11,774 nt of DNA from JBEKHI01 sp050012355 (GTDB taxonomy: Bacteria > Actinomycetota > Actinomycetes > Streptosporangiales > Streptosporangiaceae). The notes under the pieces are model-generated. The model ran no database searches, was not told the DNA's origin, and saw nothing but the letters and a program-made list of their open reading frames with translations. The stretch spans positions 1 to 11,774 of the forward strand of contig JBEKHI010000286.1 of assembly GCA_050012355.1 (NCBI GenBank), read 5' to 3'. A program made the translations under genes and the position numbers. Of the stretch, positions 1 to 6,682 are shown in pieces (the stretch's first letter is position 1; each line of letters opens with the position of its first letter).

Positions 1-1
1 C

Positions 2-1309
2 GAGTACTCCAACCTTGGCTACGCGATACTCGGGCGGGTCATCACCGAGGTCGCCGGCGCGCCGTACAAGGACGTGGTCCGTGACCGGTTCCTGGTGCCG
101 CTGGGCATGACCGCCACCGGTTACGAGGCCGAGGAGTTCGCCGCCGGGTCGCTGGCGGTTGGCTACCGGAAGGCTCCGGGCGGCTGGGAGGAGCTTCCGT
201 GGGATCCGTACGGCGCGTTCGCCCCGATGGGCGGCGTGTTCAGCACGGTCAGCGACCTGGCCATCTGGGTGGCGGGGTTCGCCGCCGCGTTCCCGCCTGG
301 CGCCGGGAGGTCGGTCGGGGCAGGTTGGTCGGGGAAAGATAACGGGAACCACCCGCTGCGCGCCGCGTCCCGCCGGGAGATGCAGCTGCCGCACGCGCTG
401 CTGCCCGACGGGCGCGGCGGTTACGGCTACGGGCTGTTCATCAGCGAGGACACCGTCTGGGGCCGGATCGTCAGCCACAGCGGCGGCTATCCCGGCTTCG
501 GCACCAACATGCGCTGGCACCCGGCCAGTCGCACCGGCGCGATCGCGCTCGGCAACGGAACCTACGCGCCGACGACGCTGCTGGCCGGGCGGCTGCTGGA
601 CATGGTGCTCAGGCAGCGCGCGACGTCCCGGACCGCGATCCCGCTCGCCCCCGGCCAGCGGCCGTGGCCGGAGACGCTGACCGCGGCCGACACCGTCAAC
701 GGGCTGCTGCGCGACTGGGACGACGATGTGGCCGACGCCCTGTTCGCGCCCAACGTCGCGCTCGACGCCCCGTATCCCGAACGCCGCGACACCATCGCCG
801 TGGTCCGTGACCGCATCGGCGACTTCACTCCCGACCCCGAGCGGAACCCGGAATCCGACACCCCAGCGCACCGGCGCTGGTGGCTGACCGGGGACCGCGG
901 CACCGTCCAGGTGCAGATCCAGCTCAGCCCGCAGCGGCCGCCGCTGGTGCAGTCGCTGCGGATCGCCGTTCCGCCCGCCGAGGACTCGGCGCTGGACCGG
1001 GCGATGGAGCGCGTCGTTATGGCCATGAATGACGGCGAGTGTGACTGGCCCACCGACTTGCCGGTTACGGCCGGCACCGATGTGGCACGCCTGTCCAGGC
1101 GGCTGCGAATGGCAGCGGTCTGGACAGGCACCGTCCGCCGCGGCGTCTGGCATGCGGGCGACGGCGAGACAACAGCAACCGCCGACCTAACCGGCAAACA
1201 CGCCACAGTCCGCCTAACCGTCACCATCGCCCCCTCCGCCCCCTCCGCCCCCTCCGCCCCCTCCGCCCCCTCCGCCGCCATCCGCGACCTAACCCTCACC
1301 GGCTTCTGA
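2..1309 (+). CDS. Serine beta-lactamase-like hydrolase (class C / PBP4* type), C-terminal part
   Basis: The gene enters from outside the window and is open from base 2 to the TGA at 1307-1309, giving 435 visible residues. Residues 2-4 read Y-S-N, the second catalytic motif (YxN) of the serine beta-lactamase / S12 peptidase fold. It is followed by the typical AILGRVITEVAG helix and a PLGM segment. H-S-G-G at residues 159-162 is the third motif (HxG, equivalent to KTG). The SxxK nucleophile motif must lie upstream and cannot be seen. After about residue 195 comes an extra domain of about 200 residues that I do not recognise by name; it contains alternating acidic and hydrophobic strands. The extreme C-terminus holds five Pro-Ser-Ala repeats (residues 411-425). 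The family hydrolyses beta-lactams, D-amino peptides or esters; the substrate here is unknown. The family assignment is fairly secure, antibiotic resistance is not implied. Confidence 0.85.
   Translation, partial: EYSNLGYAILGRVITEVAGAPYKDVVRDRFLVPLGMTATGYEAEEFAAGSLAVGYRKAPGGWEELPWDPYGAFAPMGGVFSTVSDLAIWVAGFAAAFPPGAGRSVGAGWSGKDNGNHPLRAASRREMQLPHALLPDGRGGYGYGLFISEDTVWGRIVSHSGGYPGFGTNMRWHPASRTGAIALGNGTYAPTTLLAGRLLDMVLRQRATSRTAIPLAPGQRPWPETLTAADTVNGLLRDWDDDVADALFAPNVALDAPYPERRDTIAVVRDRIGDFTPDPERNPESDTPAHRRWWLTGDRGTVQVQIQLSPQRPPLVQSLRIAVPPAEDSALDRAMERVVMAMNDGECDWPTDLPVTAGTDVARLSRRLRMAAVWTGTVRRGVWHAGDGETTATADLTGKHATVRLTVTIAPSAPSAPSAPSAPSAAIRDLTLTGF
1232..1276 (+). repeat. Five perfect 9-bp tandem repeats inside the hydrolase gene
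   Basis: The unit CCCTCCGCC occurs five times without a mismatch and in frame, coding (Pro-Ser-Ala)x5 just before the C-terminus. A perfect 9-bp array like this can change copy number by slippage without breaking the frame, so repeat number may vary among strains. Confidence 0.9.
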
Positions 1310-1312
1310 CCG

Positions 1313-1365
1313 GCGCGGTCGATGTGACATCGACCGGCATCTAGCGCGGTCGATGTGACATCGAC
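1313..1365 (+). repeat. Pair of palindromic repeats, 31-bp period
   Basis: A 22-bp sequence beginning GCGCGG is present twice (1313-1334 and 1344-1365). Each copy carries the 17-bp palindrome GTCGATGTGACATCGAC (1318-1334 and 1349-1365), with 8-bp arms around one central base. The distance from copy to copy is exactly 31 bp, about three helical turns. The pair sits just after the hydrolase stop and before the PadR promoter. It could fold as RNA hairpins at the end of the hydrolase transcript or be a double protein-binding site. A related pair with the same 31-bp period lies at 11458-11514. Confidence 0.85.
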
Positions 1366-1375
1366 AACCCCCGCG

Positions 1376-1404
1376 TTGACCCCAGCGCATCGCGGCCATA
1401 TAGT
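1376..1404 (+). promoter_or_regulatory. Promoter of the padR-exporter unit
   Basis: The -35 hexamer TTGACC (1376-1381) is separated by exactly 17 bp from the -10 hexamer TATAGT (1399-1404). Both are close to the vegetative actinobacterial/sigma-70 consensus. Transcription would start near 1411, leaving a leader of about 33 nt before the ATG at 1444. Confidence 0.75.
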
Positions 1405-1435
1405 CGAACTCGACTAATTGGTGGCGACTAGTTGG
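1401..1435 (+). promoter_or_regulatory. Probable PadR operator overlapping the -10 box and start site
   Basis: TAGTCGAACTCGACTA (1401-1416) is a perfect inverted repeat with 7-bp arms and a 2-bp centre. It begins inside the -10 box and covers the predicted transcription start. Immediately after it, CGACTAATTGG (1411-1421) is repeated with one mismatch as CGACTAGTTGG (1425-1435), 14 bp on. A palindrome at this position upstream of a padR gene is the usual layout for autorepression, but binding by this PadR is an inference. Confidence 0.6.
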
Positions 1436-1443
1436 GGGTGACT

Positions 1444-2028
1444 ATGGCGCGAGCTCGGCGGCTCACGCCGGTCGGGATCGCGATCCTGGCGCTGCTCGTC
1501 CGGGAACCGCTGCATCCGTATGAGATGCGGCACCGGATCCGGGTGCAAGAGCTGGACCGGATCATGAAGTTCACTCACGGCACCCTCTACAGCACCGTGG
1601 AGCGGCTCGCGGCCGATGAGCTCATCGAACCGGTCGAGGTCAACCGGGAGGGGCGGCGGCCGGAACGCACCGTCTACCAGGTGACCGACGCGGGCCGGGA
1701 TCAGCTCACTGACGCGTTGCGCGATGGGTTGATGCGGTCGGTCAGCGAGTACCCCGCCCTGGCGACGGCGCTGGCATTCGCGTCGCTGCTGACGCCCCAG
1801 GAGGTGGCGCAGTTGCTTGACCGCCGCCGCATCACGCTGGAGGCGCGGCTGTCGGCCAACAACGCGGCCATCGACGCCACCCTCAAGCAGGGTTTGCCGC
1901 GGATCAACCTCATCGAGACCGAATACGTGACGGCCCTGCTGCGGGCCGAGAGTGACTGGCTCGCGAGTGCCGTCGATGACATCAGGACCGGACGGCTGAC
2001 CTGGGGAGAGGCGAATGCGCAAGGGTAA
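1444..2028 (+). CDS. PadR-family transcriptional regulator
   Basis: A 194-residue protein. Residues 8-80 form a winged helix-turn-helix of PadR type: the helix LTPVGIAILALLVREPLHPYEM, then the recognition region around FTHGTLYSTVERLAADELI, and a wing with RRPERTVYQVTDAG. The C-terminal half (about 95-185) is helical and matches the PadR/Vir dimerisation region. Such proteins are usually repressors released by small phenolic or drug-like ligands. The ATG at 1444 is preferred because GGGGG (1434-1438) lies 5 nt upstream; a TTG at 1432 would fall on that ribosome binding site. The gene overlaps the downstream exporter by 14 bp, so the two are almost certainly co-translated, and the operator-like palindrome ahead suggests autoregulation together with the exporter. 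Confidence 0.92.
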   Translation: MARARRLTPVGIAILALLVREPLHPYEMRHRIRVQELDRIMKFTHGTLYSTVERLAADELIEPVEVNREGRRPERTVYQVTDAGRDQLTDALRDGLMRSVSEYPALATALAFASLLTPQEVAQLLDRRRITLEARLSANNAAIDATLKQGLPRINLIETEYVTALLRAESDWLASAVDDIRTGRLTWGEANAQG

Positions 2029-3466
2029 CGATTGGGTGGTGCTCGTCACCCTCAGCCTCGGGTTCCTCATGACGCTGGTCGACCTGACCATCGTCAACGT
2101 CGCGATACCGCAGATGACCGTGCACCTGCACGCGAGCCTGGCCGCGATCGACTGGGTGATCAACGCCTACATCATCGTGCTGGCCAGCATGCTGCTGACC
2201 TCGGGGCGGCTCGGCGACCTGATCGGGCGGCCCCGGATGTTCCTCATCGGGGTCTGCGTGTTCACCCTCGCCTCGGTGGCGTGCGGGCTGTCGGGCAACG
2301 TCGGCGAGCTGATCGCGGCGCGCGCCGTCCAGGGACTCGGCGCCGCGATGCTGCTGCCGCAGACGATGGCGATCATCATCGCGACCTTCCCGCCGCACCG
2401 GCGCGGCACGGCGCTTGGCATCTGGGGCATGGTCGCCGGTATCGCCGCGGTGGCCGGCCCGGTCATCGGCGGGACGCTGGTCTCCACCGTGGGCTGGCGG
2501 TGGATCTTCTTCGTGAACGTCCCGGTCGGGGTGATCGTGGTGATCGCTGGCCGGTTGCTGCTGCCCGCGAGCAAGCGCGGCGACCGCCAGCCGCTAGACC
2601 TGCCGGGCGTCCTATCGGCCACCGGAGGCCTGGTCGGCGTGACGTACGGGCTGGTCGAGGGACAGCAGTACTCGTGGGGGCCGGGCATCGTGGCGTCGAT
2701 CGGGGCGGGGGTGGTGCTGCTCGCGATGTTCGTGCTTATCCAGGCGCGCCGCCAGGACCGGTCGCCGCTGGTGCCGTTCGCGCTGTTTCGCGACCGGAAC
2801 TACGCGCTCATGGGCGGTGCGAACCTGATCGTCTCGCTCGGCATGCTCGGCACGATGCTGCCGCTCACCCTGTACCTGCAGGAGGCGCTCGGCTTCAGCG
2901 CGCTCAAGGCCGGGCTCACGATGGTGCCGTCGTCGCTGGCCTCCATGGTGGTCGCGCCGCTGGCCGGCCGGGCCGCCAACCGGTACGGGAAGTACCTGCT
3001 GATCACCGGCTTCGTGGCGTACGCGGCCGGGATGACCTGGATCGCGCTCGCCGCCTCGTCCGGGTCGCGCTGGCAGGACTTCGTGCCCGGGTTCCTGGTC
3101 GCCGGGGTGGGGGTCGGCTGCGTGATGTCCCCGATGCAGACGATCGCCTCGCGCGCCGTCACCCCGCGGCTGGCCGGCGCCGCCGCCGGGGTGCTGAACA
3201 CGCTTCGCCAGTTCGGGTCGGCGCTCGGCAGCGCGATCTCGGTGGCCGTCCTGCAGAACCGGCTCGCCGCGGCCACCGGCCACGGGGCGTCGGCCGGCCA
3301 CGGGTCGGCGGCCCGCTTCGTCGAGGCGCTGCGCCCCACGATGGCCATCCCGATCGCGATCATGCTGCTCGGCGCCTGCCTGGCCCTGGCCGTCGTCCGC
3401 CGCCCGCCCGCCGTGGCCCCGGCGGCACCCGCGCAATCCAGCACCCCAGCGATGGGCCATCGATAG
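2015..3466 (+). CDS. DHA2-family MFS drug exporter (EmrB/QacA type), PadR-linked
   Basis: A 483-residue membrane protein of the 14-helix drug:H+ antiporter class. Visible signatures are motif D1 VDLTIVNVAIP (22-32, with membrane-embedded Asp23), motif A GRLGDLIGRPR (64-74), the motif B region around RAVQGLGAAM (103-112), and antiporter motif C ending AGPVIGG (147-153). Many further hydrophobic segments follow to about residue 465. It should export a toxic or self-made compound across the cytoplasmic membrane using the proton gradient; the substrate is not readable from sequence. The start ATG lies inside the padR gene behind GGGGAG (2002-2007). The last codons and the TAG stop fall inside a dispersed 29-bp palindromic repeat, so the native C-terminus (roughly the last seven residues) may have been replaced. 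Confidence 0.93.
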   Translation: MRKGNDWVVLVTLSLGFLMTLVDLTIVNVAIPQMTVHLHASLAAIDWVINAYIIVLASMLLTSGRLGDLIGRPRMFLIGVCVFTLASVACGLSGNVGELIAARAVQGLGAAMLLPQTMAIIIATFPPHRRGTALGIWGMVAGIAAVAGPVIGGTLVSTVGWRWIFFVNVPVGVIVVIAGRLLLPASKRGDRQPLDLPGVLSATGGLVGVTYGLVEGQQYSWGPGIVASIGAGVVLLAMFVLIQARRQDRSPLVPFALFRDRNYALMGGANLIVSLGMLGTMLPLTLYLQEALGFSALKAGLTMVPSSLASMVVAPLAGRAANRYGKYLLITGFVAYAAGMTWIALAASSGSRWQDFVPGFLVAGVGVGCVMSPMQTIASRAVTPRLAGAAAGVLNTLRQFGSALGSAISVAVLQNRLAAATGHGASAGHGSAARFVEALRPTMAIPIAIMLLGACLALAVVRRPPAVAPAAPAQSSTPAMGHR

Positions 3467-3470
3467 CGCG
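3442..3470 (-). repeat. Dispersed palindromic repeat, copy at the exporter stop codon
   Basis: These 29 bp are identical to 11458-11486. The core CGATGGGCCATCG (3450-3462) has 6-bp arms around one base. Read on the minus strand it fits GCGCNNTCGATGNNNCATCG, the pattern shared with the pair at 1313-1365. The TAG stop of the first exporter (3464-3466) lies within it. Confidence 0.85.
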
Positions 3471-3486
3471 CGGCCCGCGGACCCGG

Positions 3487-3524
3487 GAATTAATTCCGAT
3501 ACGAGTCTGTTCCGTATCGATAGT
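3487..3524 (+). promoter_or_regulatory. Inverted repeat upstream of second exporter, probable TetR operator
   Basis: CGATACG (3497-3503) and CGTATCG (3513-3519) form a 23-bp inverted repeat with 7-bp arms and a 9-bp centre. The perfect palindrome GAATTAATTC (3487-3496) directly adjoins it. A -10-like GATAGT (3519-3524) overlaps the right arm, but I see no convincing -35 hexamer. The size and position suit a TetR dimer site controlling the exporter-tetR set; which regulator binds is inferred from proximity. Confidence 0.5.
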
Positions 3525-3541
3525 GCGGGGGTTGCCCGCAC
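3523..3541 (+). promoter_or_regulatory. Leader hairpin before second exporter
   Basis: GTGCGGG (3523-3529) pairs with CCCGCAC (3535-3541) around a 5-nt loop, 19 nt before the ATG. In RNA this would be a stable small stem in the leader, close to the GGGG of the ribosome binding site. A role in translation control or transcript stability is possible but not shown. Confidence 0.4.
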
Positions 3542-3560
3542 GATCTCGGATCGGGGTTTC

Positions 3561-5135
3561 ATGGACCAACAGGCCATTCAGAAGCGTCGCTGGGTGATCC
3601 TCAGTGTGCTTGTCGTGGGGCTGCTGGCGATCGTCATCGACAACACGGTGCTCAACGTAGCGCTCAAGACGATCGCGGAGCCCAAGCCGGCCGGACTGGG
3701 TGCCAGCCAGAGCGCCGAGGAGTGGGCGATTGACTCCTACACGCTGGTGTTCGCCGGCCTGCTCTTCACCTTCGGCGTTATCGGAGACCGGATCGGCCGC
3801 AAGCGGATACTGATTGCCGGGCTCCTCATCTTCGGGGTCGGCAGCCTGCTGTCGGCTTACTCGCAATCGCCCGCCGAGCTGATCGGCGCCCGGGCGCTCA
3901 TGGGTCTTGGCGGCGCCGCGGTCATGCCGCAGACGCTCAGCATCATCTCCAACGTCTTCGAGCCGCGGGAACGCCCGAAGGCGATCGGCATCTGGGCCAC
4001 GGCGGTCGGAGTCGGCATCGCGATCGGCCCGGTGCTTGGCGGAGTGCTGCTTTCCCACCTGTGGTGGGGATCGGTGTTCCTGATCAACGTCCCGGTGACC
4101 GCGTTCGGCATGGTCGCCGCGTTCATCCTGGTGCCGGAATCGAAGAACCCGGCCCCGGGCAAGATCGACTACCTGGGCGTGCTCGCCTCGGTGGCCGGAC
4201 TCACCCTGCTGGTGTTCGGCATCGTCCATGGCGGCGACACCTCGGATTGGACCAGCGTCGCCGTGCTCGGCACGATCGCGGCCGGCGTGGTGATCCTCGC
4301 GCTGTTCGTGCTCTACGAGGCCAGGATCGCCCACCCCAGCCTGGACGTGCGGCTGTTCAAGGACCGGCGGCTAAGCGCCAGCGTCGGAGGGCTGACCCTG
4401 CTGTTCTTCGGCTTCGGCGGCGTCTTCTTCTTCACCAGCTACTACCTGCAGAACGTCCGCGGCTACTCCCCGCTGGAGGCCGGGCTGCTCTACGTCCCGT
4501 TCGCGGTCGGCCAGATGGCGATGTCGCCGCGCAGCGCGGGCCTGGTGCGCCGCTTCGGCCCGAAGGCGGTCGGCGCGTCCGGCATGGCGCTGACCTCGGT
4601 GGCGCTCGCCGGGTACGCGCTGCTATCCACCACCTCGCCGATCTGGGTGCTGGGGGTGCTGTACGTGATCCAGGGCGCCGGAGCTGGCGTCGCGATGCCA
4701 GCCGCGACGTCCGCGGTGATGGAGGTGCTGCCGCGCGAGCGGGCCGGCGCCGGTTCCGCGCTGACCAACACGGCGCGGCAGGTGGCGGTGGCGCTGAGCG
4801 TGGCCGTGCTCGGCTCGATCCTCGCCCAGCTGTATCGCTCCTCGATGTCGACCACGCTGGCGGTCCTGCCCGCGGGGGCCAGGAACGCCGCGTCCGGCTC
4901 GATTACCGCCACCCAGGCGGTCGCTGCCCAGCTCGGCCAGGCGGGCAAGGCGCTGCTCTCCCCGGCCAACACCGCCTACGTGGACGCGATGCACGTGACC
5001 ACCCTGGCGGCCACCGCCGTCTCGGTGCTCGGCGTGCTGGTCATGCTCCGCTGGATGCCGGGTAAGCCGTCGCCGGTGCCGGACACCATCGAAGAGGCCG
5101 AGCTGTTCAGCGAGACCGCGGGTGTGGAAGGCTGA
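3561..5135 (+). CDS. DHA2-family MFS drug exporter (EmrB/QacA type), TetR-linked
   Basis: A 524-residue, 14-helix-type exporter and a diverged paralogue of the 2015-3466 protein. Signatures are IDNTVLNVAL (26-35, Asp27) as motif D1, GVIGDRIGRKR (72-82) as motif A, RALMGLGGAA (111-120), and antiporter motif C GIAIGPVLGG (152-161). Between helices 1 and 2 it has a longer loop than its neighbour, about 12 extra residues (PKPAGLGASQSA, 41-52). The C-terminal portion also carries an extended loop (about 425-470) before the last helix. The ATG at 3561 follows CGGGG (3552-3556). It heads a run of four genes with a TetR regulator 4 bp downstream, which points to substrate-inducible efflux. Substrate unknown. 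Confidence 0.93.
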   Translation: MDQQAIQKRRWVILSVLVVGLLAIVIDNTVLNVALKTIAEPKPAGLGASQSAEEWAIDSYTLVFAGLLFTFGVIGDRIGRKRILIAGLLIFGVGSLLSAYSQSPAELIGARALMGLGGAAVMPQTLSIISNVFEPRERPKAIGIWATAVGVGIAIGPVLGGVLLSHLWWGSVFLINVPVTAFGMVAAFILVPESKNPAPGKIDYLGVLASVAGLTLLVFGIVHGGDTSDWTSVAVLGTIAAGVVILALFVLYEARIAHPSLDVRLFKDRRLSASVGGLTLLFFGFGGVFFFTSYYLQNVRGYSPLEAGLLYVPFAVGQMAMSPRSAGLVRRFGPKAVGASGMALTSVALAGYALLSTTSPIWVLGVLYVIQGAGAGVAMPAATSAVMEVLPRERAGAGSALTNTARQVAVALSVAVLGSILAQLYRSSMSTTLAVLPAGARNAASGSITATQAVAAQLGQAGKALLSPANTAYVDAMHVTTLAATAVSVLGVLVMLRWMPGKPSPVPDTIEEAELFSETAGVEG

Positions 5136-5139
5136 AGCC

Positions 5140-5748
5140 ATGACCGTTGACCAGACCCGGGCCACCGCCACTGAGCGGCGGCCCGGGCGGCCGCGTAGTG
5201 AGGCGGCCGAGCGGGCGATCATCGAGGCGACCCTCGATCTGTTCGCCGCCGAGGGCGTGGAAGGCGTCTGCGTGGAGGCAGTGGCCGCCAAGGCCGGTGT
5301 CGGGAAGGCGACGATCTACCGCCGCTGGCCCGGCAAGGAGGAACTGCTCATCGATGCGCTGGGGTCGCTGAAGTCCGAGTACCCGGAGCTCAGCGGCGTC
5401 AGCGTCCGCGAAGACCTGATCGCGCTCGCTGAGGTGATGGTCTCCGACGCCGAGGATCCGCGGCGCTCTCAGCAGATTTCGCTGTGGATGAGCGAGGGTC
5501 ACAAGTACCCCAAGCTGATGAGCCGGTTCAAGGAGACCGTCGTCGAGCCACGCCGGAACGTCATCCGGGCCGTGCTGCGCCGCGGCGTCGAAACTGGCGT
5601 GATCCGCGCGGACGCCGACACCGAGCTCGCGATGTTCATGCTTACCGGCGCCGTGATGACCTGCGCCAAGCACGAGGACATCCCATTCACGCCCGGTTTC
5701 GCGGAACATCTGGTAGATGAGCTAATGGCAGGACTGGCACCGCGCTAA
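5140..5748 (+). CDS. TetR-family transcriptional regulator
   Basis: A 202-residue protein. The N-terminus holds the R-x-G-R-P-R arm (14-19) and a canonical TetR helix-turn-helix at about 25-70, including VEAVAAKAGVGKATIYRRW and GKEELL. The remaining helical domain (about 75-200) is the ligand-binding and dimerisation part and resembles the TetR C-terminal class common in actinobacteria. The ATG at 5140 is chosen because GGAAGG (5126-5131) lies 8 nt upstream and the gap to the exporter stop is 4 bp; a GTG at 5122 would overlap the exporter and lie ahead of that site. It probably represses its own run of genes from the 3487-3524 region. Confidence 0.92.
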   Translation: MTVDQTRATATERRPGRPRSEAAERAIIEATLDLFAAEGVEGVCVEAVAAKAGVGKATIYRRWPGKEELLIDALGSLKSEYPELSGVSVREDLIALAEVMVSDAEDPRRSQQISLWMSEGHKYPKLMSRFKETVVEPRRNVIRAVLRRGVETGVIRADADTELAMFMLTGAVMTCAKHEDIPFTPGFAEHLVDELMAGLAPR

Positions 5749-5770
5749 TTTCCTGCAATAAGGTCATCTC

Positions 5771-6682
5771 GTGCGCAAGATGGTGGATTCGGCGGTCGCG
5801 ACGGTTGCGGCCGTCGCCGGTGTCGCGTGGCTGATCGTCGCCATCGCCGTACACACTCTGGTCGCGGTGGCCGCCGCGGTAACTGTGCTGCTCATCGGTG
5901 CTGTCAGCCTGGGTGTCACGACCTCGCAACGGCAGCGGTCGCGGCACTACGTCAATGTCGCCTCCGCCGCCGAGAGCGCGCAGCGCGCCGTGCTCCGCCC
6001 GCTACCAGAACGGCTCGGCCCGCTCGAGCTCGGTGTCGTGTACCTGGCCGCCGCGCAGGACGCACGGGTCGGCGGCGACCTTTATGAGGTCGTCAGCACG
6101 CCGTTCGGGATCCGGCTGATCATCGGGGACGTGCGGGGCAAGGGACTCGGTGCGGTGGAGATCGCCTCGGACGTGCTCGGCACGTTCCGCGAGATCGCGC
6201 ACGAGGTGCACACTCTCGCCGAACTCGCCCGGCGGCTCGACGCGGTGCTGACCCGCAAGTTCGGCGAGTTCGAGGAGTTCGTCACCGCGTGCCTGGCCGA
6301 GGTCGACCCGGTGGCGGGCCGGCTGGAGATCTACAACTGCGGCCACCCGCCGCCCATGCTGATCAGTGACCGTGCCGTCACCGTCCTCGAGGTTCCCGCC
6401 CCCGCGCCGCCGCTCGGGCTGCTCGCCTTGGCGGACACCTCGGGCGCGGGCCGCAGGCTTCCTTTTCGCCATAACGACGCGTTGTTGCTCTACACGGACG
6501 GCGTGACCGAGGCGCGGGACAAGCAGCGCGTGTTCTATCCGCTGGACAAGCGGCTAGCCGAATTGGCGGACGGCGCGGAGCTGAAGCTGCTCGACCGGTT
6601 GCGCGAGGACCTGCTGCGCTACGCCGGAGCCCCGCTGCACGATGACGCGGCCATGCTGCTGATCCGCTCGGCCAGCGATTAA
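5771..6682 (+). CDS. Membrane-anchored SpoIIE/PP2C-type serine phosphatase
   Basis: A 303-residue protein starting at a GTG with AAGG (5760-5763) 7 nt upstream. Two hydrophobic helices (about 7-27 and 29-49) anchor it, and a short linker leads to a SpoIIE/RsbU-type PP2C domain (about 80-300). The metal-binding motifs are intact: VGGDLYE (100-106, Asp103), GDVRGKG (119-125, Asp120), NCGHPPP (189-195), YTDGVTEA (241-248, Asp243) and DDAAML (291-296). Such enzymes dephosphorylate anti-anti-sigma (STAS) proteins in Mn/Mg-dependent partner switching. There is no PAS, GAF or HAMP sensor, and no kinase or STAS gene lies in the window, so its target must be elsewhere. It follows tetR by 22 bp and overlaps the next stop/start as TAATG, so it is probably co-transcribed with the exporter. 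Confidence 0.9.
   Translation: MRKMVDSAVATVAAVAGVAWLIVAIAVHTLVAVAAAVTVLLIGAVSLGVTTSQRQRSRHYVNVASAAESAQRAVLRPLPERLGPLELGVVYLAAAQDARVGGDLYEVVSTPFGIRLIIGDVRGKGLGAVEIASDVLGTFREIAHEVHTLAELARRLDAVLTRKFGEFEEFVTACLAEVDPVAGRLEIYNCGHPPPMLISDRAVTVLEVPAPAPPLGLLALADTSGAGRRLPFRHNDALLLYTDGVTEARDKQRVFYPLDKRLAELADGAELKLLDRLREDLLRYAGAPLHDDAAMLLIRSASD

Noticed and set aside
1432..1446. TTG start for PadR, four codons upstream of the ATG
   Set aside because: It would sit on the GGGGG ribosome binding site, whose spacing fits the ATG at 1444.
1972..1983. GTCGATGACATC inside the padR gene as a further member of the palindromic repeat family
   Set aside because: It has a one-base instead of three-base centre, no GCGC, an incomplete right arm, and lies within coding sequence.
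2032..3597. 521-codon plus-strand frame over the first exporter
   Set aside because: It is an out-of-frame shadow, rich in Arg, Ala and Asp, while the frame at 2015-3466 gives a clear DHA2 transporter.
5122..5142. GTG start for TetR at 5122
   Set aside because: It overlaps the exporter and has no upstream ribosome binding site, whereas GGAAGG is correctly placed for the ATG at 5140.
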